6,024 nucleotides of DNA from an uncultured Clostridia bacterium (GTDB lineage Bacteria > Bacillota > Clostridia > Christensenellales > UBA1242), in contig USJH01000058.1 in assembly GCA_900554955.1 (NCBI GenBank), forward strand, positions 1-6,024, given 5' to 3'. The position numbers and the translations under genes were made by a program. Of this stretch, positions 1 to 6,024 are shown one piece after another. The notes beneath the pieces are model-generated. The model saw only the letters and a list, made by a program, of their open reading frames with translations, was not told where the DNA came from and did not search any database. Numbering within the stretch: position 1 is the stretch's first letter; each line of letters begins with the position of its first letter.

Positions 1-15
1 GTCAAAGTACATTAT

Positions 16-42
16 GTTGCAGTTCCCCGTGGGGTGTGCAAC
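16..42 (-). other. GC-rich hairpin at the 5' end of a leftward transcript
   Basis: Outer arms 16-21 (GTTGCA) and 37-42 (TGCAAC) pair perfectly. Inside an asymmetric internal loop (22-24 / 35-36), C25-C27 pair with G32-G34, leaving a four-base loop. This is the most GC-rich short stretch in an otherwise AT-rich flank. It begins at about the predicted start point of the promoter at 49-77, so it would be the first structure of the transcript. It could be a 5' stabilising stem, a leader regulatory element or the start of a structured RNA. The rest lies beyond the left edge, and I do not recognise an RNA family. Confidence 0.5.
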
Positions 43-48
43 GCTGAT

Positions 49-77
49 ATAATATCACTTTCCAAAACATAAGTCAA
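49..77 (-). promoter_or_regulatory. Extended -10 sigma-70-type promoter firing off the left edge
   Basis: On the minus strand the -35 box TTGACT lies at 77-72 and the -10 box TATTAT at 54-49, with a 17-base spacer. TGA just upstream of the -10 gives the extended -10 (TGn) element. The predicted start is about position 43-41, next to the hairpin at 16-42. It lies well past the proS terminator, so it should serve a separate gene or RNA to the left of the window. Box quality and ideal spacing make this one of the best promoter candidates here. Confidence 0.65.
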
Positions 78-430
78 CACTTTTTTCAAAAAAACTTAAA
101 AAATTTTTAAATTTCTTATTTTTCTTGAAAATGCTTTGGATCTTTACAGGTATTGCCTGCTTTTCTTCACATCAGCGTGTTTAAATATACACCACTATTT
201 ATGAATATGCAAGAGATTTTTAAAAATATTTTAGAAATTTTGATATTTTTTTATTATTTTGTCTTTTATTCTATAATTTATATGACTTTCTCTTATTATG
301 ACTGATTTATTGTCACTATCATTATGATTATTAATTGATTTCTTTCATTCATTTGTTTCACTATTAAATGATATTAAAATTATTCTATATATAATTTACT
401 ATTAATTGTGTTTCAATTTTAAATGCACAC
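78..430. other. AT-rich intergenic region without a supportable gene
   Basis: Between the proS terminator and the left-edge promoter I find no reading frame longer than about 20 codons with a ribosome binding site, and no tRNA. Two weaker minus-strand promoter-like pairs occur: TTGAAA (416-411) with TATATA (393-388), and TTGCAT (212-207) with TATATT (189-184), both with 17-base spacers. In DNA this AT-rich such pairs arise by chance, so neither is called as a separate feature. An 8-base inverted pair, 41-48 and 171-178 (ACGCTGAT/ATCAGCGT), spans the left part. Confidence 0.6.
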
Positions 431-462
431 AAAAAAGTCCATAAACCAAAAGATTTATGGAC
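431..462 (-). terminator. Intrinsic terminator of proS
   Basis: Arms 437-445 and 454-462 form a perfect 9-bp stem (GTCCATAAA / TTTATGGAC) with an 8-base loop. On the minus strand it is followed by six U residues (436-431). It starts 8 bases after the proS stop codon, the expected place for a Rho-independent terminator of a leftward transcript. Confidence 0.88.
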
Positions 463-469
463 AATATAT

Positions 470-2170
470 TTAATCTAATTTTTTGATAAGGTCTAAAACA
501 AAGTTTTCAATTTCTTCAACTTTTACTGTGAATTTTTCTCCAGTTTTTCTTACATCAACTTCAACTTCGCCATTGTCAAGACCACGACCAACAGTAACAC
601 GAATTGGAACACCAATAAGTTCAAAGTCATTAAACTTTACACCAGCACGTTCATTTCTGTCGTCAAACAAAACTGCAATTTCTTTATTTTCCAAGCTTTC
701 ATAAAGTTTCTCAGCAAATTGCATTTGGTTTTCTTTCTTTGTGTCAACAACAATCAAATCAACTTTGAAAGGAGCAACACTCATTGGAAGAACAAGTCCT
801 TTCTCATCATGATGTTGATCGATAATGCTTGCAACAGTTCTTTCAAGACCAATTCCATAGCAACCCATTTGCATGATTTTGCTTTTGCCATCTTTATCAA
901 TATAGGTTGTGTTAAATTTGTCTGTATATCTTGTTCCAAGTGCAAAAATATGGCCAAGTTCATTACCTTTGCAAATTTCGAGTTTTCCACCACAAACAGG
1001 GCAAACATCATGTTCATCTGCAAATCTTAAATCTGCCCACTCACACTTGAAGTCGGCATTGTTAACGTCCATATAGTGAACGTTTTTCTTATTCGCACCA
1101 ACAACAAAATTTGTCATTGCTTTAATTTCATAGTCTGCAATTACTCGAACATCGTGAAGGTCGCCAATAGGTCCAACATAACCCATTACACTTCCAATAG
1201 ATTTGATTTCTTTTTCAGTTGCAAGTTCAAGAGAAACAGCTTTCAAAAGTTTTGCGAGCTTAGACTCGTTAACTTCCCTATCGCCACGAACAAGAACCAT
1301 GACAAGATTTCCATCTGCATTATAAACCATGCTCTTTACGAAATCTTTTGGTTCTCTTTGAAGCATTGCAACAAGATCTACAATTCTTTTTGTGTCTGGA
1401 GTGATAACCTCTTTATATGTGCCTTTAAATTTCATGTTTTCAGTGTAAACATCTTTACATTCAACTGTTTCAAGGTTTGCACCATAGTGACATTTATCAC
1501 AGAATGCAATGTCTGCTTCGCCTTCTTTACCAATTGCCATGAATTCATGACAGTAAAGACCGCCCATCGCTCCGCTGTCTGCAAGAACTGGAACAGTTTT
1601 AAGACCAAGTTTTGCGAAAAAGTCGGTGTATGCTTTGTTCATTCTTTGATAATATGCCTCAAGATCCTCAATGTTTGCATGGAAAGAATATGCATCTTTC
1701 ATTGTGAACTCACGAGCACGAACAACACCATCACGTGGACGAATTTCGTCACGATGTTTTTGTTGAATTTGATAAATTGAAAATGGAAGATCGTTATATG
1801 ACTTTACATATGACCCAGCAACCAATGTTGCATATTCTTCATTGGTTGGGCTGATTGCATATTCGTTTCCACTTCGGTCTGCAAGTTTGAACATTTCTTT
1901 TCCAAAAGCATTCCATCTTCCACTTTTTTCAAGTGTTTCTTTTGAAACAAGAATTGGAAATTTCATTTCATTGCAATCAACACTGTCCATTGCTCTTCTA
2001 AGGTTATAAGAAACCTTTCTTAAAATCATGTTAAAATATGGCAAATAGTAAAATAGCCCAGCTGAAACTTTTTTAATCATGCCAGAACGAACCATATAGC
2101 TCATCGCAGTGCTGTCGCAATCTGATGGTTGTTCTTTTTGTGTTTTAAGCAAAAACTTACTATATCTCAT
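470..2170 (-). CDS. proS: Prolyl-tRNA synthetase, bacterial type with editing domain
   Basis: Class II synthetase that charges tRNA-Pro with proline using ATP, in the cytosol. The 566-residue product has the normal length for the bacterial form. Motif 2 is seen in HRDEIRPRDG (139-148) and REFTMKDAYSF (153-163), and TNEE is at 109-112. Motif 3 is GCYGIGLERTVA (436-447) with the conserved Arg at 444. Between motifs 2 and 3 lies the inserted editing domain (roughly 224-385) that hydrolyses mischarged Ala-tRNA-Pro. It carries VRGDREVNE, a Lys at 279 and a His at 365 that probably correspond to known editing residues. CxxC pairs sit at 224-227 and 390-393. The C-terminal 100 residues are the anticodon-binding domain. 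The frame is open upstream to 2287, but the ATG at 2170 is chosen: AGGAG (2182-2178) lies 7 bases before it, and the protein then starts MRYSKFLLKT, like family members. Synthetases of this type are usually dimers. The gene follows an 83-nt gap with its own promoter candidate and ends at a terminator. No T-box leader is seen. Confidence 0.97.
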   Translation of the reverse strand: MRYSKFLLKTQKEQPSDCDSTAMSYMVRSGMIKKVSAGLFYYLPYFNMILRKVSYNLRRAMDSVDCNEMKFPILVSKETLEKSGRWNAFGKEMFKLADRSGNEYAISPTNEEYATLVAGSYVKSYNDLPFSIYQIQQKHRDEIRPRDGVVRAREFTMKDAYSFHANIEDLEAYYQRMNKAYTDFFAKLGLKTVPVLADSGAMGGLYCHEFMAIGKEGEADIAFCDKCHYGANLETVECKDVYTENMKFKGTYKEVITPDTKRIVDLVAMLQREPKDFVKSMVYNADGNLVMVLVRGDREVNESKLAKLLKAVSLELATEKEIKSIGSVMGYVGPIGDLHDVRVIADYEIKAMTNFVVGANKKNVHYMDVNNADFKCEWADLRFADEHDVCPVCGGKLEICKGNELGHIFALGTRYTDKFNTTYIDKDGKSKIMQMGCYGIGLERTVASIIDQHHDEKGLVLPMSVAPFKVDLIVVDTKKENQMQFAEKLYESLENKEIAVLFDDRNERAGVKFNDFELIGVPIRVTVGRGLDNGEVEVDVRKTGEKFTVKVEEIENFVLDLIKKLD

Positions 2171-2177
2171 TTGTATT

Positions 2178-2182
2178 CTCCT
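2178..2182 (-). promoter_or_regulatory. Shine-Dalgarno site that fixes the proS start
   Basis: AGGAG on the minus strand, 7 bases upstream of the ATG at 2170. It decides between this start and the longer in-frame opening to 2287. The longer form would add 39 residues unlike any ProRS N-terminus and would overlap the end of the upstream gene. Confidence 0.85.
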
Positions 2183-2197
2183 AAAAAAATATGAATA

Positions 2198-2226
2198 ATT
2201 ATATTCTTGAAAGTGCCAAAAATCAA
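2198..2226 (-). promoter_or_regulatory. Candidate proS promoter
   Basis: Minus strand: -35 TTGATT at 2226-2221, 17-base spacer, consensus -10 TATAAT at 2203-2198. The predicted start near 2191 leaves a leader of about 20 bases with the AGGAG site. The -35 box lies inside one arm of the hairpin at 2218-2253. This suggests proS can be transcribed independently of the trpS cluster, with any read-through adding to it. Confidence 0.6.
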
Positions 2227-2253
2227 GCATGTTGTCTAAAACAATTGATTTTT
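2218..2253 (-). other. Intercistronic hairpin between the 114-residue gene and proS
   Basis: Arms 2218-2226 (AAAAATCAA) and 2245-2253 (TTGATTTTT) pair over 9 bp. An adjoining inner stem pairs 2232-2235 (TTGT) with 2241-2244 (ACAA), with a 5-base bulge (2227-2231) and a 5-base loop. It begins directly after the stop codon at 2254. On the minus strand it ends in five U residues that are part of the stem, followed by GGC. It could be a weak terminator, an mRNA processing or stability element, or chance pairing in AT-rich DNA. The low GC of the stem argues against a strong terminator. Confidence 0.4.
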
Positions 2254-2598
2254 TTAGCCATTTATTGTTTCTGTTGTCACTTTGCAAGTTGTTTTTTGTT
2301 CTTCTTGCAAATTTTCAGTTGGCACGATTTTATTCTCATCATCGTTCTTTTTGCCAACCTCAAAAGCCATGTTACCATATTTTTGATACATCATTAAAAT
2401 TGAAGAATCATCTTCAATCCCTTTCTTGATTGCATCAACAATGTCGTCTTCTTTATAAGCATCAGCATAGAAGCTTATAAACTCACTTGGTTCTTCACCA
2501 GTGACATTCTTATTGGTTTCAAGATACTTTTCAATTTCATCGTCAACTGAAACACTCTGTTCTTTACCATTTAAAGTATAATTATAGACCTTTGCCAT
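2254..2598 (-). CDS. Uncharacterised small acidic protein, 114 residues
   Basis: I do not recognise a family. The N-terminal 25 residues (VYNYTLNGKEQSVSVDDEIE) look like a short beta-hairpin running into a helix. Residues 35-80 are predicted mostly helical and acidic (AYKEDDIVDAIKKGIEDDSS). The last 35 residues are a charged, low-complexity tail (KKNDDENK, EEQKTT) likely to be disordered. There is no signal peptide, no membrane segment and only one Cys, so a soluble cytoplasmic protein is inferred. It is real rather than spurious: ATG at 2598 has AGGAG at 2609-2605, 6 bases upstream, overlapping the trpS stop codon; the gap to trpS is 9 nt; and the frame is open for its whole length in the operon direction. 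Its close link to trpS suggests co-expression and translational coupling. Function unknown. Confidence 0.8.
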   Translation of the reverse strand: MAKVYNYTLNGKEQSVSVDDEIEKYLETNKNVTGEEPSEFISFYADAYKEDDIVDAIKKGIEDDSSILMMYQKYGNMAFEVGKKNDDENKIVPTENLQEEQKTTCKVTTETING

Positions 2599-2604
2599 TA
2601 TTAT

Positions 2605-2609
2605 CTCCT
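2605..2609 (-). promoter_or_regulatory. Shine-Dalgarno site overlapping the trpS stop codon
   Basis: AGGAG on the minus strand shares two bases with the trpS stop TAG (2610-2608) and lies 6 bases before the ATG of the next gene. Ribosomes ending on trpS would therefore stop directly over the start site of the downstream gene, an arrangement that favours re-initiation or coupling. Confidence 0.75.
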
Positions 2610-3600
2610 AATCAAGCCCGACAGCTTTTCTTGCTCTTACAACAGTTTCTTTTGCGATTACTCTTGCCTTTTTTGAGCCTTCTTCAAGAATTTTTTCAAC
2701 TTCATCATAGTGTGACATATAATAGTTATATTTTTCTCTCATTGGTGAAAGGAAATTGTTTGCAACTTCAAAAAGTTCTTTCTTTGCATCTGCCCAAGAA
2801 ATTCCTTTTGCAAATTTCTCTGCAAAAGCTTCAACTTGCTCTTTGCTTGCAAAAAGTTTATAAAAATCAAACACAGCACAATGTGTAGATTTTGGCTCAG
2901 TTGGAAGAGAGCTATCTGTTTTGATTGAGCTTATCAATTTTTTAAGAGTTGCCTCATCACAGAAAAGTGGAATTTGATTTCCATAACTTTTGCTCATTTT
3001 TCTTCCATCTAGTCCTGGAATTGTTGCCGTTTCTTCTTGAATATATTCAGTTGGAACAACAAAAGTATAGCCATAAAGCTTATTGAAAGCTTTTGCAATG
3101 TCTCTTGCCATTTCAACATGTTGTTTTTGGTCAATTCCAACAGGAACAAATTTTGTGTTAAACAGCAAAATATCCGCAGCCATCAAAATTGGATAGCAAT
3201 AAAGCCCCATATTTACAAGAGCATCAGGATCTCCCCCATTCTCAAGACTTTTTTCAACAAGAGCTTTATATGCATGAGCACGATTCATGAGACCTTTGCT
3301 TGTAACATTGTTTAAAAGCCAGTTAAGTTCTGTAACTTCTGGAACAAGACTTTGTTTATAAAGAACAACACGTTTTGGATCAAGTCCACAAGCAAGCCAT
3401 GTGCATGCAATCTCTTTTGTGTGTAAAATTAATTCTTCTTTATTTTTCATGAAATTCAATGCATGATAATCTGCAATGAAATAATAGCCATCAAACTCTT
3501 CTTTGTTTATAAGATCAATTGCTGGTTTAATTGCTCCAAAATAGTTTCCAATGTGTGGAGTTCCAGTTGGTTTGATGCCTGTAAGTGCAATTTTATTCAT
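2608..3600 (-). CDS. trpS: Tryptophanyl-tRNA synthetase
   Basis: Class I synthetase that activates Trp with ATP and charges tRNA-Trp in the cytosol. The product is 330 residues, the usual compact length of bacterial TrpRS. The HIGH-type signature is PHIGN (15-19) in a GIKPTGTPHIGNYFGAIKP context. The KMSKS loop is GRKMSKSYGN (199-208), preceded by the family-typical PGLDG. The stretch VGIDQKQHVEMARDIA (154-169) is the conserved TrpRS/TyrRS core segment that contacts the activated amino acid. The ATG at 3600 is supported by GGAG at 3609-3606, inside the last codons of the upstream gene, and by the normal N-terminus. It starts 2 nt after the TM2 gene stop and is followed after 9 nt by the 114-residue gene, so it is the middle member of a three-gene cluster. 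There is no Trp-dependent leader or T-box immediately upstream because the upstream gene abuts it. Confidence 0.97.
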   Translation of the reverse strand: MNKIALTGIKPTGTPHIGNYFGAIKPAIDLINKEEFDGYYFIADYHALNFMKNKEELILHTKEIACTWLACGLDPKRVVLYKQSLVPEVTELNWLLNNVTSKGLMNRAHAYKALVEKSLENGGDPDALVNMGLYCYPILMAADILLFNTKFVPVGIDQKQHVEMARDIAKAFNKLYGYTFVVPTEYIQEETATIPGLDGRKMSKSYGNQIPLFCDEATLKKLISSIKTDSSLPTEPKSTHCAVFDFYKLFASKEQVEAFAEKFAKGISWADAKKELFEVANNFLSPMREKYNYYMSHYDEVEKILEEGSKKARVIAKETVVRARKAVGLD

Positions 3601-3602
3601 AT

Positions 3603-4598
3603 TTACTCCGCAGACGAATTGTTATTTTCTGATTGTTTTTGTTTTTCAATTTCGTCTAAAATTTTCTTTCTTCTTTTTTCTCTTTTAAGCTTCTTTTTAT
3701 TTTGCTTTTGAACAATCTTATCAATTCTTACTTGTTCTCTTGCTTTAAAGGTTGGTCTGTCAAGATTCCAATATCTCTTTGGAAGTTTGCCACGAGTTTC
3801 AACATTAAGATTTGAAATGAACTCTTCTTTTGAAATTCTATATTTATAATGATTGGTTATAATTGCATACAGATCGGAAATCCACATAACAACAAGGACA
3901 AATCCAAGTCCGCCACCAACGAAAATTCCCATCAGTTTATAAAGAATTGGAATGTTGATTACAAGTGCAACAACAACATTAAACGAAAGCACCGTCCAGC
4001 CACGTTTGTTGTTTTTTGCATAAAAGTCATGTGCACCAAACCAGCCTAAAAAGATGCATAAAAGAAGCATTTTTGTTCGGCTTATTCCATAAGGAATTTT
4101 ATATGAAGCCTTTTTAACTTCTTTATTGATTTTTCTTCGGGCGAGCATAAGGTCCGCCCATTTGTATATCTCCCACCACTTAATTTTTTCACGAGCAGGT
4201 TTTTCACCACGAGCCTGTTTTGCAGAATATGACTTATAGTCAACCCCCTCAAGAAAAGTTACATCTTTAGTGTCAATGTTATAGTCGCCATTTTCATCAA
4301 CAGTATATTCTGGCAAATCTTCTTTATTTTGTGGTTTTGTTTTTGATTTATGTTTATGTCTTTTTGGTTTAACAGCTGTTTCTTCAGAATTTTGCTCAGC
4401 AGAATCTAGAGTTTCAGTTTCTGAAACTTCTTGGTTTGCCTTTTCAATTGCTTCGCTAACAAGTTTTTCTTTCTTGTCTTCGTTTTCAAGTTGCATTTCA
4501 AGCATCTTGCTAACTTCAAGCCCACAAGAAGAACATTGTTTATCATTTTTATGAATAATGTTCATGCATCTTGGGCAAAATCTGATTCTTTTAGCCAT
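3603..4598 (-). CDS. Zinc-ribbon and TM2-domain membrane protein
   Basis: 331 residues with a clear domain order. An N-terminal zinc ribbon has CPRC at 8-11 and CSSC at 22-25. A charged acidic then Lys/His-rich linker (about 30-95) is likely disordered. A mid segment follows (96-165, with a Trp-rich patch, KWWEIYKW). The TM2 domain (about 168-250) has a first hydrophobic segment bearing GWFGAHDFY (185-193), the RG turn at 199-200, two further hydrophobic stretches (about 202-221 and 223-240), and WISDL (239-243), matching the family's WxxD ending. The C-terminus (285-325) is strongly basic (KKKLKREKRRKK) and probably helical or coiled. TM2 proteins are membrane proteins of mostly unknown role; the ribbon may bind metal or a protein or nucleic acid partner. 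The ATG at 4598 is supported by AGGTGG (4610-4605), 6 bases away. It is first gene of the trpS cluster, stopping 2 nt before trpS. Domain call firm, function unknown. Confidence 0.9.
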   Translation of the reverse strand: MAKRIRFCPRCMNIIHKNDKQCSSCGLEVSKMLEMQLENEDKKEKLVSEAIEKANQEVSETETLDSAEQNSEETAVKPKRHKHKSKTKPQNKEDLPEYTVDENGDYNIDTKDVTFLEGVDYKSYSAKQARGEKPAREKIKWWEIYKWADLMLARRKINKEVKKASYKIPYGISRTKMLLLCIFLGWFGAHDFYAKNNKRGWTVLSFNVVVALVINIPILYKLMGIFVGGGLGFVLVVMWISDLYAIITNHYKYRISKEEFISNLNVETRGKLPKRYWNLDRPTFKAREQVRIDKIVQKQNKKKLKREKRRKKILDEIEKQKQSENNNSSAE

Positions 4599-4622
4599 TA
4601 TTATCCACCTTTACAAAATAAT

Positions 4623-4650
4623 ATTATCACAAACACCAACTTAAAGTAAA
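4623..4650 (-). promoter_or_regulatory. Promoter of the TM2-trpS-small protein cluster
   Basis: Minus strand: -35 TTTACT at 4650-4645, 16-base spacer, -10 GATAAT at 4628-4623, with TGT immediately before it as an extended -10. The predicted start near 4616 gives a leader of under 20 bases with the AGGTGG site. It is the only good candidate between the gap terminator and the TM2 gene, and so short a leader leaves no room for a riboswitch. Confidence 0.5.
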
Positions 4651-4681
4651 ACAATTATTCTGATTTTTTGTTTCAAAGTGT

Positions 4682-4714
4682 AAAAAATATGCAAAATATA
4701 CTGAAAAATATGCA
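4682..4714. repeat. Pair of 11-base direct repeats upstream of the TM2-trpS promoter
   Basis: AAAAATATGCA occurs at 4683-4693 and again at 4704-4714, start to start 21 bases, about two helical turns. It lies just upstream of the -35 box at 4645-4650 and directly beyond the gap terminator. It might be a factor-binding or A-tract element, but simple AT-rich composition can produce such a pair by chance. Confidence 0.3.
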
Positions 4715-4715
4715 T

Positions 4716-4748
4716 AAAAAAAAGGAAGAAACAATATTCTTCCCTTTT
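4716..4748 (-). terminator. Intrinsic terminator of gap
   Basis: Stem of GGAAGAA (4724-4730 in + reading) with TTCTTCC (4737-4743), extended by a G-U pair and four A-U pairs, and a 6-base loop. On the minus strand it runs into an uninterrupted run of eight U residues (4723-4716), part of which pairs in the lower stem. It starts 12 bases after the gap stop codon (4763-4761), so gap transcription should end here, before the TM2-trpS promoter. Confidence 0.85.
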
Positions 4749-4760
4749 AATTATTATTTT

Positions 4761-5801
<1,041 letters not shown>

Positions 5802-5811
5802 TTATCCATAT

Positions 5812-5840
5812 TTTATAACACTAAACAAAAATTTGCAAAC
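5812..5840 (-). promoter_or_regulatory. Extended -10 promoter of gap
   Basis: Minus strand: TATAAA at 5817-5812, preceded directly by TGT (5820-5818), an extended -10. The -35 region is poor: TTGCAA at 5838-5833 gives a short 15-base spacer and TTTGCA at 5839-5834 gives 16. The start should fall near 5805, leaving a leader of about 25 bases with the AAGGAG site. No operator-like palindrome is obvious. Confidence 0.55.
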
Positions 5841-5861
5841 ATTTTAACATGTGCAATCAAA

Positions 5862-5889
5862 AAAAATCACAGCAACCGCTGTGATTTTT
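5862..5889 (-). terminator. Strong intrinsic terminator of the partial right-edge gene
   Basis: A perfect 12-bp stem: 5862-5873 (AAAAATCACAGC) with 5878-5889 (GCTGTGATTTTT), loop of four bases. The minus-strand side ends in a U run that continues beyond the stem (to 5859). It starts 5 bases after the stop codon at 5895. The + strand version also has a U tract after the stem, but only five long and within the stem, and no gene runs into it from the left, so the leftward reading is the sensible one. Confidence 0.88.
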
Positions 5890-5894
5890 AAAAT

Positions 5895-6024
5895 TTATTT
5901 TTTATCTTTGTTTGAACTTTTTTTATGTGAAGTTTTTCTTCGAGCAATAATGCTGTCTTTCCCCTTCTGTTTTGAAACCTCTGCTTCATAATCTGATGGG
6001 CTTCCTTCAACATGAATAGTAACT
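5895..6024 (-). CDS. C-terminal fragment of an unidentified protein with a lysine-rich tail
   Basis: Only the last 42 codons and a TAA stop (5897-5895) are in the window; the first whole codon starts at 6023. The visible residues begin VTIHVEGSPSDYEAEVSKQK and end in a basic, serine-rich tail (RRKTSHKKSSNKDKK). The tail looks disordered and could bind nucleic acid or a membrane surface, or simply be a charged extension. No motif allows a family call. Evidence that it is a real gene end is the open frame to the window edge and the strong terminator 5 bases after the stop. Being ahead of gap with a terminator between, it is a separate transcription unit. Confidence 0.7.
   Translation of the reverse strand, partial: VTIHVEGSPSDYEAEVSKQKGKDSIIARRKTSHKKSSNKDKK

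Noticed and set aside
48..53. TATAAT on the + strand as a rightward promoter
   Set aside because: No -35 box at a usable distance upstream and no rightward gene. It is the partly palindromic other strand of the better leftward -10.
150..162. CAGG-TATTG-CCTG small palindrome followed by T-rich sequence on the + strand
   Set aside because: A stem of only 4-5 bp with a broken T tract and no + strand gene ending there; not a credible terminator.
296..352. An 18-codon minus-strand frame starting ATG AAT GAA AGA
   Set aside because: No Shine-Dalgarno site, very short and in AT-rich DNA with no other support.
388..416. Promoter-like TTGAAA-17-TATATA just after the proS terminator
   Set aside because: Spacing is ideal but nothing is visible for it to transcribe, and AT-rich DNA yields such matches often. 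Kept only as a note in the intergenic entry.
1076..1780. A 234-codon open frame on the + strand inside proS
   Set aside because: It lies fully antisense to a certain proS gene, has a Cys/Phe/Asn-rich composition typical of reversed low-GC codons, and shows no recognisable motif. It is a shadow of biased codon use.
2171..2287. N-terminal extension of proS by 39 residues from an ATG at 2287
   Set aside because: The extension is unlike ProRS N-termini, overlaps the end of the upstream gene and the intercistronic hairpin, and would ignore the well-placed AGGAG before 2170.

Overview
This is an AT-rich bacterial window in which every supportable gene lies on the minus strand. The genes have strong AGGAG-type Shine-Dalgarno sites, very tight gene spacing, U-tailed intrinsic terminators, A/T-rich third codon positions, and TAA/TAG stops with Trp read from TGG (standard code). 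This fits a low-GC Gram-positive (Bacillota, Clostridia-like) genome, probably an uncultured lineage. The taxonomic call is an inference from style, not a match.

Reading in the direction of transcription (right to left): (1) 6024-5895 is the C-terminal end of an unidentified protein with a lysine-rich tail, closed by a strong terminator at 5862-5889. (2) 5780-4761 is gap, glyceraldehyde-3-phosphate dehydrogenase, with its own extended -10 promoter (about 5812-5840) and its own terminator (4716-4748), so it looks monocistronic. (3) A promoter at about 4623-4650 starts a tight cluster: a zinc-ribbon/TM2-domain membrane protein (4598-3603), trpS for tryptophanyl-tRNA synthetase (3600-2608), and an uncharacterised 114-residue acidic protein (2598-2254). 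Gaps are only 2 and 9 nt, and Shine-Dalgarno sites lie in or over the preceding gene's end, so translational coupling is likely. (4) After an 83-nt gap with a hairpin and a well-formed promoter comes proS, a full bacterial-type prolyl-tRNA synthetase with editing domain (2170-470), ended by a terminator at 431-462. (5) 430-78 is very AT-rich and holds no supportable gene. (6) At 77-49 an extended -10 promoter points off the left edge, followed by a GC-rich hairpin (16-42) that would form the very 5' end of a transcript whose gene is outside the window.

Functionally this is mostly core housekeeping: glycolysis and charging of tRNA-Trp and tRNA-Pro. I see no mobile element, CRISPR array, tRNA or rRNA, and no evidence for a new multi-gene system. 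The parts worth a second look are the two uncharacterised proteins bound to the synthetase genes, the hairpin that overlaps the proS promoter, the eukaryote/enterobacteria-type GAPDH, and the structured transcript start at the left edge.
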